33,858 nucleotides of DNA, from assembly GCF_024158605.1 (NCBI RefSeq), contig NZ_JAMZGM010000040.1, forward strand, positions 1-33,858, read 5' to 3'. This DNA is from Sebaldella sp. S0638. Lineage in GTDB: Bacteria; Fusobacteriota; Fusobacteriia; Fusobacteriales; Leptotrichiaceae. The notes beneath the pieces are model-generated. The model had not been told where the DNA came from. It ran no database searches and saw only the letters and a list, made by a program, of their open reading frames with translations. Positions 18,385 through 25,555 of this stretch are shown piece after piece. The translations under genes were made by a program, and so were the position numbers. Positions within the stretch are counted from its first letter, which is position 1, and the number at the start of each line of letters is the position of its first letter.

Positions 18385-18414
18385 ATTCTATCATATATCA
18401 CATATATAAATCAA
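18385..18414 (-). promoter_or_regulatory. Promoter of leader-rtcB-prfH
   Basis: Minus strand TTGATT (18409-18414), 18-bp spacer, TAGAAT (18385-18390). The start near 18378 would leave a short untranslated region before the leader ORF at 18349. It lies after the hxlR terminator, so rtcB-prfH is an independent unit. Confidence 0.6.
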
Positions 18415-18429
18415 GTTTTTATTATATAT

Positions 18430-18453
18430 AAAAACAGACAGATCATAATCTGT
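18430..18453 (-). terminator. Terminator of the hxlR gene
   Basis: ACAGAT (18438-18443) and ATCTGT (18448-18453) pair perfectly around a four-base loop, followed on the minus strand by CTG and five U. It starts 15 bases after the stop codon. Confidence 0.7.
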
Positions 18454-18467
18454 GCAAACATACCTTA

Positions 18468-18764
18468 TCACAAATTATTTTCTGCCCATATTTCAATTTC
18501 TCTCATTGATTTTTCCAGTTCTTTTCCTTTTTTGGTCAGCTCATATTCCACTTTTACAGGTATTCTGGTATATACATTCCTCTTCACCAGCTGGAGCTGT
18601 TCCAGCTCTTTCAGCCGTTCTGCCAGAACCCTGTCACTCAGTTCGGGGATATTTCTTCTTATATCAGTAAATCTCATAGGATCTTCCAACAGAGTGTACA
18701 ATACCAGTCCAGACCATTTTTTCCCCAGAATCTCAAAAGCTTTATGTATTTTTATAAATACCAC
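18468..18764 (-). CDS. HxlR family transcriptional regulator
   Basis: A 98-residue winged-helix regulator. Family signatures run in order: G-K-K-W-S (about 14-18), R-F-T-D-I-R-R-N-I-P-E-L-S (about 31-43), R-V-L-A-E-R-L-K-E-L-E (45-55), and V-E-Y-E-L-T-K-K-G (about 72-80). Unlike redox-sensing members (YodB, HypR), it has no cysteine at all, so thiol sensing is excluded. The GTG start is supported by AGGGGG seven bases before it. It is followed by a terminator and faces a long intergenic region upstream of the plus-strand gene at 19218. Regulators of this family commonly act on the divergent neighbour. Confidence 0.9.
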   Translation of the reverse strand: MVFIKIHKAFEILGKKWSGLVLYTLLEDPMRFTDIRRNIPELSDRVLAERLKELEQLQLVKRNVYTRIPVKVEYELTKKGKELEKSMREIEIWAENNL

Positions 18765-18800
18765 TTTTCTACCCCCTCTGAATCACATTGCTTATACCAT

Positions 18801-18829
18801 ATTTTATAGTTTTGTCCCCAAAATGTAAA
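18801..18829 (-). promoter_or_regulatory. Promoter of hxlR
   Basis: Minus strand TTTACA (18824-18829), 17-bp spacer, TAAAAT (18801-18806). A GTAT-N3-ATAC palindrome lies a little further upstream, near 18843-18853, and could be an autoregulatory site. Confidence 0.5.
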
Positions 18830-19125
18830 TACCATAAAAAGAGTATATCATACATATAAAAAAGTATTTTTTGTCAAAATTTATCTTATAAAAAGTAAGT
18901 TAATAATTATTTTATACCGAAATTAAAAAATGTCTCTTTATATCTACAGAAATCTACTTTTTTATTGTGTATTTTTTCGCTGTTAAAATGTTTAAATTAC
19001 ACTCTAAAAAGAATTTTTATTTCATATCTGTCTGTTTTTTATGTATCTAAAATTTATGATTTTTTTATATCTTCATGACAATATCAGCCTATTTATAAAT
19101 TATATAATTGAAAATATATTTATAT
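18830..19125. other. Long AT-rich intergenic region
   Basis: About 300 bases between the divergent hxlR and 19218 promoters. Apart from the small palindrome near 18843 and A/T runs, I see no ORF with a ribosome binding site, no RNA gene and no strong hairpin. Confidence 0.6.
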
Positions 19126-19154
19126 TTGACTTTTAGGCTCTAAAGTCGTACAAT
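19126..19154 (+). promoter_or_regulatory. Promoter with internal dyad, upstream of 19218
   Basis: TTGACT (19126-19131), 17-bp spacer, TACAAT (19149-19154). A dyad, GACTTT (19128-19133) with AAAGTC (19142-19147), also readable as TTTAG-GCT-CTAAA (from 19132) with its 3-nt centre, fills the -35/spacer, so a repressor bound there would block RNA polymerase. Confidence 0.7.
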
Positions 19155-19217
19155 AAGATGAATTTTTCAAACACATGTTTTTTACATATAAATTTATAAA
19201 AGGAATATTGATCTACA

Positions 19218-19856
19218 ATGATAAAATTTAATGTCAGGTTTCAATTTAATTTTACCAATATCATAAATAAGAATGTAAAGTCTATTTCAAAGCAGGCGCA
19301 TTCTTATTTTGACGACCGTATAAAAAACATTGATGATTTTATTTCTGAAAGACAGGACTGGTTCAATAATCTCAACTTTGATTTTGACCTTAATAAAAAT
19401 ATAAAGGCCTTTTCTAAACATGCCTCTTCTTATTTTGATGACAGCCTGAGCTTCATAAATGAAAAATTTGAAAATTCCAACATAAAAATTTTATCAAAAC
19501 AAGCGTATTCATATTTTGATGAACGTGTAAAAAATATTGATCTTATAATTTCTGAGAAACAAAACTGGTTATCCCAAAAAACAAACAAAATTACTGATTT
19601 AATTAAAAAAAATCATGTTTTAGGCAATAGAAAGATTATACTTATTGAAAATAAACATGCCGGCTACATTTTAGAAAAACTGGATAATTTTCACTTTGTA
19701 AATCGTTCTGATTTCCCTGTATTTTTCTTAATTAAATTTATAAGAAGACTTTTGGAACTGGCAAAATTAGCCATACTTATGTCTTTGTCAAAAAAGAATC
19801 TTTATTCTTTTGAAGTGACTCAGATAAAAATCGTAAGGGCTCCGCCTTTTATTTAG
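19218..19856 (+). CDS. Unknown protein with three S-K-Q-A-x-S-Y-F-D repeats
   Basis: A 212-residue protein I do not recognise. Its core motif recurs three times: S24-K-Q-A-H-S-Y-F-D-D33, S66-K-H-A-S-S-Y-F-D-D75, and S93-K-Q-A-Y-S-Y-F-D-E102. Copies 1 and 3 also share the following 18 residues (K-N-I-D... I-S-E-x-Q-x-W). The repeats are probably amphipathic helices. After residue 125 the protein becomes basic with a hydrophobic stretch (about 167-192), which may be membrane-associated. No signal peptide is seen. The nearest ribosome binding site, AAAAGGA, is 13 bases from the ATG, which is far. It is 34 bases upstream of the nitronate monooxygenase gene and probably co-transcribed. Confidence 0.7.
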   Translation: MIKFNVRFQFNFTNIINKNVKSISKQAHSYFDDRIKNIDDFISERQDWFNNLNFDFDLNKNIKAFSKHASSYFDDSLSFINEKFENSNIKILSKQAYSYFDERVKNIDLIISEKQNWLSQKTNKITDLIKKNHVLGNRKIILIENKHAGYILEKLDNFHFVNRSDFPVFFLIKFIRRLLELAKLAILMSLSKKNLYSFEVTQIKIVRAPPFI

Positions 19857-19890
19857 ATTATCCGTAAAATTATTTTAAGTAGGAGGAAAA

Positions 19891-20976
19891 ATGAAAGGAA
19901 TTCGTATAGGAAAATATAATATAGATATGCCCATTGTCCAAGGAGGTATGGGTGTAGGAGTGAGCTGGGACCAACTGGCAGGTACTGTTTCTTCACTTGG
20001 AGGACTTGGTACTATTAGTGCAATATGCACAGGTTACTATAAAAACATGCAGTTTATAGATAAACAGGTAGACGGGAGACCGCTTGATACTGAAAATACT
20101 TACTCTGCGAGAGCTCTTGAAGAAATTTTCAAAAATGCGAGAAAAATATGCGGTGACAAACCGCTGGCGTGTAATATTCTGCATGCTATTAATGATTACC
20201 AGAGAGTAGTAAAAGATGCCGTGAAAGCCGGTGCTAATATAATAGTTACAGGAGCAGGACTTCCATTGGAGCTCCCTTCACTTGTAGCGGACAATCCTGA
20301 CGTGGCAATTGTTCCTATAGTTTCATCTGACAGAGCATTAAGAATCATAGCTAAAAAATGGAAACAATCAGCAGGGCGTCTTCCTGATGCAGTTATTGTA
20401 GAAGGGCCTAAAAGCGGCGGACATCAAGGTGCTAAAAAAGACGAGTTATTTTCGCCTGAACATCAGCTGGAAGCTATTCTTCCACAAGTAGTTGCTGAAA
20501 GAGACAAGCTTGGAGACTTTCCTGTAATCGCTGCAGGAGGAATTTTCGATAAAGATGATATAGAAAAAATGATGGCTCTTGGCGCTGATGCAGTTCAGCT
20601 GGGAACAAGATTTATTGCTACCCCTGAATGTGATGCCAGTGATGAATTCAAGCAGATGCTGATTAATTCTAAAGAAGAAGATATGATAATCGTAAGTTCA
20701 CCTGTGGGATATCCGGGGCGTGCAATGAGATCACACCTTACAGAGAATTTGAAACCGGAAGAAACACCTATAAAATGTATCAGTAATTGTATTTTCCCTT
20801 GTAAAAGAGGAGAAGGTGCAAGAAAAGTAGGTTATTGTATAGCTGACAGTCTTGGGGATTCGTATCTTGGAAGACTTCAAACAGGTTTATTTTTCTCAGG
20901 GGCTAATGGATACAGAGTTAATAAAATGATGTCTGTAAAAGAGCTTATTGATGAATTATTAAATGGAGCGAAATAG
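19891..20976 (+). CDS. Nitronate monooxygenase / FabK-like FMN enzyme
   Basis: A 361-residue FMN-dependent TIM-barrel protein of the 2-nitropropane-dioxygenase family. Visible landmarks are I-V-Q-G-G-M-G at the start (about 15-21), the active-site H178 in E-G-P-K-S-G-G-H-Q-G, the phosphate-binding A-A-G-G-I-F and L-G-T-R-F (about 215-240), and a C-terminal cysteine-rich stretch C-I-S-N-C-I-F-P-C. Family members oxidise alkyl nitronates such as propionate-3-nitronate; some are enoyl-ACP reductases (FabK). I favour nitronate monooxygenase; FabK, usually shorter and next to fatty-acid genes, is less likely here. AGGAGG lies just before the ATG. Confidence 0.85.
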   Translation: MKGIRIGKYNIDMPIVQGGMGVGVSWDQLAGTVSSLGGLGTISAICTGYYKNMQFIDKQVDGRPLDTENTYSARALEEIFKNARKICGDKPLACNILHAINDYQRVVKDAVKAGANIIVTGAGLPLELPSLVADNPDVAIVPIVSSDRALRIIAKKWKQSAGRLPDAVIVEGPKSGGHQGAKKDELFSPEHQLEAILPQVVAERDKLGDFPVIAAGGIFDKDDIEKMMALGADAVQLGTRFIATPECDASDEFKQMLINSKEEDMIIVSSPVGYPGRAMRSHLTENLKPEETPIKCISNCIFPCKRGEGARKVGYCIADSLGDSYLGRLQTGLFFSGANGYRVNKMMSVKELIDELLNGAK

Positions 20977-20990
20977 TAAATAATTTATAA

Positions 20991-21027
20991 AAAAGAGTTT
21001 TTTCATAATATTTGAAAAAACTCTTTT
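20991..21027. terminator. Bidirectional terminator
   Basis: Perfect 15-bp arms (20991-21005 and 21013-21027) around a seven-base loop, with A/T tails on both sides, between the convergent nitronate monooxygenase and udp genes. Confidence 0.93.
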
Positions 21028-21030
21028 ATT

Positions 21031-21783
21031 TTATCCCTTAATAAGCACCCTCACAGCCTCCACAGCTGTTTTTATAGCTAATTCCGTATCATCTGCAAAG
21101 ACATTCTCAAGTCCGAGCTTTTCACGCTCCTGATTAGCCACTGCAAGCAATATTGTTCCTACCCTGACTTTTCTATAACTTCCCACAGTAAATAACGCCG
21201 CAGATTCCATTTCAGAGCATAATGCCCCGCCTGCAAGATAAGCCTCCCATTTATGTTTTAAGTCACTTCCCACCGGCATTTTTTCCGGCGTATGCTGTCC
21301 GTAAAAAGAATCTTTACAGTGAACTACTCCTATATGATAATTTCTCCCAAGTATTTCCGCTGCTTTTATAAGTGCTGTCATCACTTCATGATTAGCAACC
21401 GCAGGAAATTCAAGCGGAAGATACTCCTTACTCGTCCCCTCGTTTCTTATTGCCCCTGAAGCAATTACCAAGTCGCCGCCTTTTATATTAATGTCCATTC
21501 CTCCGGCAGTTCCCACTCTTATAAAAGTGTCACCGCCTATATTGGCAAGCTCTTCAAGTGCAATTGCCGCCGACGGTCCTCCTATTCCAGTAGAACACAC
21601 AGATACCTTTTCACCGTCAAGATACCCTGTATATATGGTATATTCTCTCTTTTGCTGTACTTTTACTGCATTATCAAGATACTTTGCTATCTTCGGCACT
21701 CTGTCAGGATCTCCGGGTAATAAAACATATCTGCCTATATCACCTGTTTTACACTTTATATGAAATTCACTTTTCTCAGTCAT
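21031..21783 (-). CDS. udp: Uridine phosphorylase
   Basis: A 250-residue cytoplasmic phosphorylase that converts uridine and phosphate to uracil and ribose-1-phosphate. NP-1 family residues are present: G24-D25-P-D-R28 in the phosphate site, R-V-G-T-A-G-G-M (89-96) in the nucleoside site, and C-S-E-M-E-S-A-A (189-196) for ribose. The ATG at 21783 overlaps the end of the nucleoside hydrolase gene by 8 bases, so the two are coupled; a longer frame to 21837 would overlap too far. It is the last gene of the nucleoside operon. Confidence 0.9.
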   Translation of the reverse strand: MTEKSEFHIKCKTGDIGRYVLLPGDPDRVPKIAKYLDNAVKVQQKREYTIYTGYLDGEKVSVCSTGIGGPSAAIALEELANIGGDTFIRVGTAGGMDINIKGGDLVIASGAIRNEGTSKEYLPLEFPAVANHEVMTALIKAAEILGRNYHIGVVHCKDSFYGQHTPEKMPVGSDLKHKWEAYLAGGALCSEMESAALFTVGSYRKVRVGTILLAVANQEREKLGLENVFADDTELAIKTAVEAVRVLIKG

Positions 21784-22720
21784 TATTCTGTTCACCCCTT
21801 TTATATGCCGATAATCTCTCCCTGATAAATTCAACAAATTTTTCCCTATTCACTCCCACGGCTACATAAGCATTTTTTTCCTTGCCGTATTTATTTTTCA
21901 GGTCTGCTACTGTTTCACCTCTTGTAAACTCTCCTTTAGTCTCCACATCCACATGACAATGCACTGTCTCGAATATTTCAGGCTTTATCAGCTGAGCCAC
22001 GGCACAAATATCATGCGGAGGATCACCTGCAAAATTTTGTTTTCTGTAAAATTCCCTGTGATATCTCAGGAAATCAGCACCCAGTCTGGCCTCTTTATTT
22101 CCCAGAGCTGCTATCTCCTCTATTTCATTATCATATACCAATGCATTAAATGTCATATTTAAGCCGCTCATAATTACGGGAATTCCTGATTCAAAAAGAA
22201 TTCTTGCAGCTTCAGGATCATTTGATATATTGGCTTCTGCTACCGGGGACTTATTTCCCATTCCCACTGCACCGCCCATTATAGACACTTTTTCTATTTT
22301 CTCCTTTAATTCAGGATACTTTTTCAGTGCTGTCCCTATATTAGTCAAAGGGCCTGTAGCAATTAAAGTTATTTTTTCATCACTGTTCATTGCAATTTCA
22401 TAGATAGTCTCTACTGCGTTTTTATCATATGGTCTAAAATCAGTTTCCGGGAGATTTATATTTTTAAACCCGTCCTCACCATGTACATAAGGTGCAATAT
22501 CAGTTTTCCCAATTGTAGACTCAAATGCTCCCATTGCTACTTTCACATCTTTCCTTCCAAGAAAATCCATAAGTCTTAATGCATTTCTGGTTGTATTTTC
22601 CACTGTGGAACATCCAAAAGCTGTGGTTATAGCTTTTATATCAAATCCTTCATAACTGAATGCAGTCAGCAGAGCTATCCCGTCATCCAGTCCCGGATCA
22701 CAATCAAATATAATTTTCAT
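21776..22720 (-). CDS. Inosine-uridine-preferring nucleoside hydrolase
   Basis: A 314-residue enzyme that splits ribonucleosides to base and ribose. The calcium-binding aspartate cluster D6-C-D8-P-G-L-D12-D13 defines the family. Further landmarks are [12 protein letters not shown] (about 113-124), I-M-G-G-A-V (about 137-142), and H-D-I-C-A-V-A near residue 240, with the conserved active-site histidine. Base preference cannot be read from the sequence. It starts nine bases after gntR and overlaps udp, so hydrolysis and phosphorolysis of imported nucleosides are encoded together. Confidence 0.92.
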   Translation of the reverse strand: MKIIFDCDPGLDDGIALLTAFSYEGFDIKAITTAFGCSTVENTTRNALRLMDFLGRKDVKVAMGAFESTIGKTDIAPYVHGEDGFKNINLPETDFRPYDKNAVETIYEIAMNSDEKITLIATGPLTNIGTALKKYPELKEKIEKVSIMGGAVGMGNKSPVAEANISNDPEAARILFESGIPVIMSGLNMTFNALVYDNEIEEIAALGNKEARLGADFLRYHREFYRKQNFAGDPPHDICAVAQLIKPEIFETVHCHVDVETKGEFTRGETVADLKNKYGKEKNAYVAVGVNREKFVEFIRERLSAYKRGEQNND

Positions 22721-22729
22721 ACTTATCCG

Positions 22730-23473
22730 TCACTTTCTTTTTATGTAAAATTCATAATATTTTGGGACACAGTAAGTTTTCATAGTGGCAATAGGCATTC
22801 CAAGATCTGAATGTACTATCTCGTCAAATACTGCCAGTGACTTTGTATTCTCAGAATCAAACTTTTTCCTGTGCTCCTTTTCTACCTCAATTATCGTAAG
22901 CTTTGTTCTTATATCCATTACATTTTTTTCTACATATTCAAAAAGAGACGCCGCTATACTCTTTTTATCCTTAAAATCAATATTATACTCACTTATGTTA
23001 TCATAAGGCAAAAACGCCACCATATAGCACACACGTTCTCCGTTTATATAAAAATCAATATCAAAAGCAGCTACCATTCTGGTACTTTCTATATTCAAAG
23101 CTCTCTGCAGCTTCACAGTGGGAAGCTGAAAAGCCACTTCCGCTTCTATGCCGCTGTACTCCTGAATATTACATGCAGTTGCTATTATCACTTCTTTTTG
23201 TGCTGTTTCATTTATTTTAAATTTATTATTAGTAATGAAGTTCCCTTTTCCCTGATAGTTAAAAATAATATTATCTTCCTGAAGCAGTAACAGGGCCTGT
23301 CTTAATGTTCCCCTGCTGACATTCAGCATTTTGGCAAGTTCATTTTCCCCGGGAAGTTTTTCTCCCAGTTTAAATTCACCCCTGTTTATCATACTGAATA
23401 TCTCTTCATAAACAGTTACATACAAAGGAATTTTATTTTTTACTTTTTCTAAGTCCTTATTTTCTTTAGCCAT
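22730..23473 (-). CDS. GntR family transcriptional regulator (HutC/UTRA type)
   Basis: A 247-residue two-domain regulator. The N-terminal winged helix (about 15-80) shows the classic Y-E-E-I-F-S-M-I-N-R-G-E-F-K-L-G-E-K-L-P-G-E-N-E-L-A pattern and V-S-R-G-T-L-R-Q-A-L. The remaining residues form a UTRA-type ligand-binding domain. It lies mid-operon after the transporter genes and before the nucleoside hydrolase, so it most likely senses a nucleoside or a breakdown product and represses the promoter at 28252-28279. A tandem 11-bp repeat sits immediately upstream at 23506-23527. Confidence 0.9.
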   Translation of the reverse strand: MAKENKDLEKVKNKIPLYVTVYEEIFSMINRGEFKLGEKLPGENELAKMLNVSRGTLRQALLLLQEDNIIFNYQGKGNFITNNKFKINETAQKEVIIATACNIQEYSGIEAEVAFQLPTVKLQRALNIESTRMVAAFDIDFYINGERVCYMVAFLPYDNISEYNIDFKDKKSIAASLFEYVEKNVMDIRTKLTIIEVEKEHRKKFDSENTKSLAVFDEIVHSDLGMPIATMKTYCVPKYYEFYIKRK

Positions 23474-23505
23474 GACATACCCTCTTTTTATTAAATTTTC
23501 TTATT

Positions 23506-23527
23506 ATTGTAACATAATTGTAGCATA
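23506..23527. repeat. Tandem 11-bp direct repeat upstream of gntR
   Basis: ATTGTAACATA (23506-23516) is followed directly by ATTGTAGCATA (23517-23527), one mismatch. It lies 33 bases upstream of the gntR start, in the 104-base gap after the second permease gene, and may be an internal promoter or operator element. Confidence 0.6.
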
Positions 23528-23577
23528 TTAATAAAATTTAAAAAATAAAAATGAAAAGAATTTCTCAAGCGTTAAAA

Positions 23578-24483
23578 TCAGTCGATTTTTCCAAGAGCTT
23601 CCGGTCCTTTTGATTTATTTTTTATAACCACCAATACCACCAGAGTCACCAGATAAGGGATCATTTCTATAAAATAACTTGGTATATCAAGACCTGTAAG
23701 ATAAAATCTCAAAGCCTGTGCCACTGAAAATATAAAACTTGCTATCAGTGATCCCAGAGGATTCCATCCGCCGAAAATATTTGCAGCCAGTCCCATAAAA
23801 CCTCTTCCTGCTGTCATGTCCTTTACGAACAGATTATTAAGCGAAATAGAAAGGTACGATCCTGCCAGTCCTGCTATTGCTCCGCTTATGACAACTGCGG
23901 TATATCTGTATTTATTTACATTTATTCCCGATGTCTGAGCAGTTTTGGGATGGTCTCCTATAGCCCGAAGTCTAAGGCCTACCTTGGTTTTATAGATCAC
24001 AATATAGGAGAAAACTGCTATTATTATTGTAAAATAAAGATAAATCGACTGATTTTCAAATAATACCCTTAAAATCGGTATCTTATTTAACACAGGTATT
24101 GTCACATTAGGTACTGATTTTACTATAGGACTCTGTCCCTCGTTCTGCCAGATTATTTTCAAAAGTGTAGCAGTGATTCCCCCGGCAAATATATTTATTC
24201 CTACTCCCACTACGGACTGATGCGCCCGAAGAGCAAGACAGAAATATGCATGCAAAAATCCCATAACAGAGCATATTATCACTGAAAACAGTATTCCTAC
24301 ATACGGGCTGCCTGATATAAAACTTCCGTATGCCCCGCCGAATGCACCAATAAGCATCATTCCCTCAAGTCCCAGATTTATTACACCGCTTCTCTCGGAA
24401 ATTGTCCCGGCTATAGCTGCAAGTGCAATAGGAATTAGTATCTGGAATGTTATTGCCAAAATATTACTAATCTGTATTTCCAA
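23578..24483 (-). CDS. Nucleoside ABC transporter permease (second)
   Basis: A 301-residue integral membrane protein of the BPD_transp_2 family used by BMP-type nucleoside importers (NupC/NupQ-like). About eight to nine hydrophobic helices are visible, with the family's E-R-S-G-V-I-N-L-G-L-E-G-M-M-L-I-G-A (about 30-47) and a G-A-I-A-G-L-A-G-S-Y-L coupling stretch (about 200-211). The TTG start is supported by GGTGAT five bases before it. It overlaps the first permease gene by 17 bases, implying coupling. Confidence 0.9.
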   Translation of the reverse strand: MEIQISNILAITFQILIPIALAAIAGTISERSGVINLGLEGMMLIGAFGGAYGSFISGSPYVGILFSVIICSVMGFLHAYFCLALRAHQSVVGVGINIFAGGITATLLKIIWQNEGQSPIVKSVPNVTIPVLNKIPILRVLFENQSIYLYFTIIIAVFSYIVIYKTKVGLRLRAIGDHPKTAQTSGINVNKYRYTAVVISGAIAGLAGSYLSISLNNLFVKDMTAGRGFMGLAANIFGGWNPLGSLIASFIFSVAQALRFYLTGLDIPSYFIEMIPYLVTLVVLVVIKNKSKGPEALGKID

Positions 24484-25555
24484 ATCTGATCACCTTCTTA
24501 CTGAAAATTTTGCTTATCTGCGGTGCCGCCACGAATAGTATAACCAGACTCTGTATTACTTTTATCATACTGGAAGAAATAGAGGTTTCCAGTGTCATTC
24601 TAAGAGCTCCCGAATCCAGCATACCAAAAAGCAGTGAAGTAAGTATTATCCCAAACGGATTATTTCTTCCTAATACTGCTACGGCTATTCCCGTAAAACC
24701 ATATGAAGGTGAGAATGTGTCTACGAATCTGTAATATTTAGCTGTTATTTCTGTCACACCTGCCATAGAAGCTATTCCTCCGCTTAATGCCATTGTAGCT
24801 ATCATTGTTATTTTGGGATTTATTCCCGCTGCCTCTGATGAAAAGAAATTCAAGCCGACTGTTCTTATTTTAAATCCAGCTGATGTTTTCCAAAGCAGTA
24901 TATAGACGGCTATTATAATAAGTACAGCTACAAAGACTGCATTCGTCAGCTGTGAACTTGTCGTATAACGTACGAATCTTGCATTTTCCGATATTTGTTT
25001 TGTGTGTGCCTGCATTCCTTCATCTTTAAACGGTCCGTTTACAAGGTAAGAAGTAAAAAGCTGGGCTACATAATTCAGCATTATACATACGATTACCTCG
25101 TTTATTCCCCTTACAGCCTTTAAATACCCCGGAATAAAGCCCCATACAGCACCGCCTATGAATCCGGCAATTATTATAAGAGGGAGCAGTATTACTTTGG
25201 GAAGCCCAGGAAAAGCAAGCGCCGTAAGAACAGAACACATTGATCCTATATAAAGCTGCCCTTCTGCCCCTATGTTAAATAACCCTCCGCGTGAAGCCAC
25301 GGCTACTGCAAGTCCTGTAAACATCAGAGGAATACTCATTGCTATTGTGTTATATAAAGCCCTTGTATTTCCAAAAGCTCCCTGTATGAGATAAGAATAC
25401 GCCTCCACAGGAGATTCATTCATCAAAAGAATAATTACGGAACTTACTAGAAAAGCCAGTATTATAGCTATTATGGACGACCATATATCCTTTACGGATT
25501 TTATGCTCGATATCTCTTTCAAAACCAAACCCAAATCCTTTTTTTTATTTTCCAT
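24467..25555 (-). CDS. Nucleoside ABC transporter permease (first)
   Basis: A 362-residue integral membrane protein (NupB/NupP-like) of the same importer. It has an N-terminal cytoplasmic segment, a first helix (about 24-45), then repeated hydrophobic spans with the family motif R-G-G-L-F-N-I-G-A-E-G-Q-L-Y-I-G-S (about 90-106) and S-S-E-A-A-G-I-N near the coupling loop. It overlaps the ATPase gene by 11 bases and the second permease gene by 17. Confidence 0.9.
   Translation of the reverse strand: MENKKKDLGLVLKEISSIKSVKDIWSSIIAIILAFLVSSVIILLMNESPVEAYSYLIQGAFGNTRALYNTIAMSIPLMFTGLAVAVASRGGLFNIGAEGQLYIGSMCSVLTALAFPGLPKVILLPLIIIAGFIGGAVWGFIPGYLKAVRGINEVIVCIMLNYVAQLFTSYLVNGPFKDEGMQAHTKQISENARFVRYTTSSQLTNAVFVAVLIIIAVYILLWKTSAGFKIRTVGLNFFSSEAAGINPKITMIATMALSGGIASMAGVTEITAKYYRFVDTFSPSYGFTGIAVAVLGRNNPFGIILTSLLFGMLDSGALRMTLETSISSSMIKVIQSLVILFVAAPQISKIFSKKVIRFGNTD

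Noticed and set aside
18313-18828. 171-residue plus-strand frame over hxlR and the rtcB leader
   Set aside because: It is antisense to the HxlR gene with its conserved winged helix and has no ribosome binding site; composition is typical of a shadow frame.
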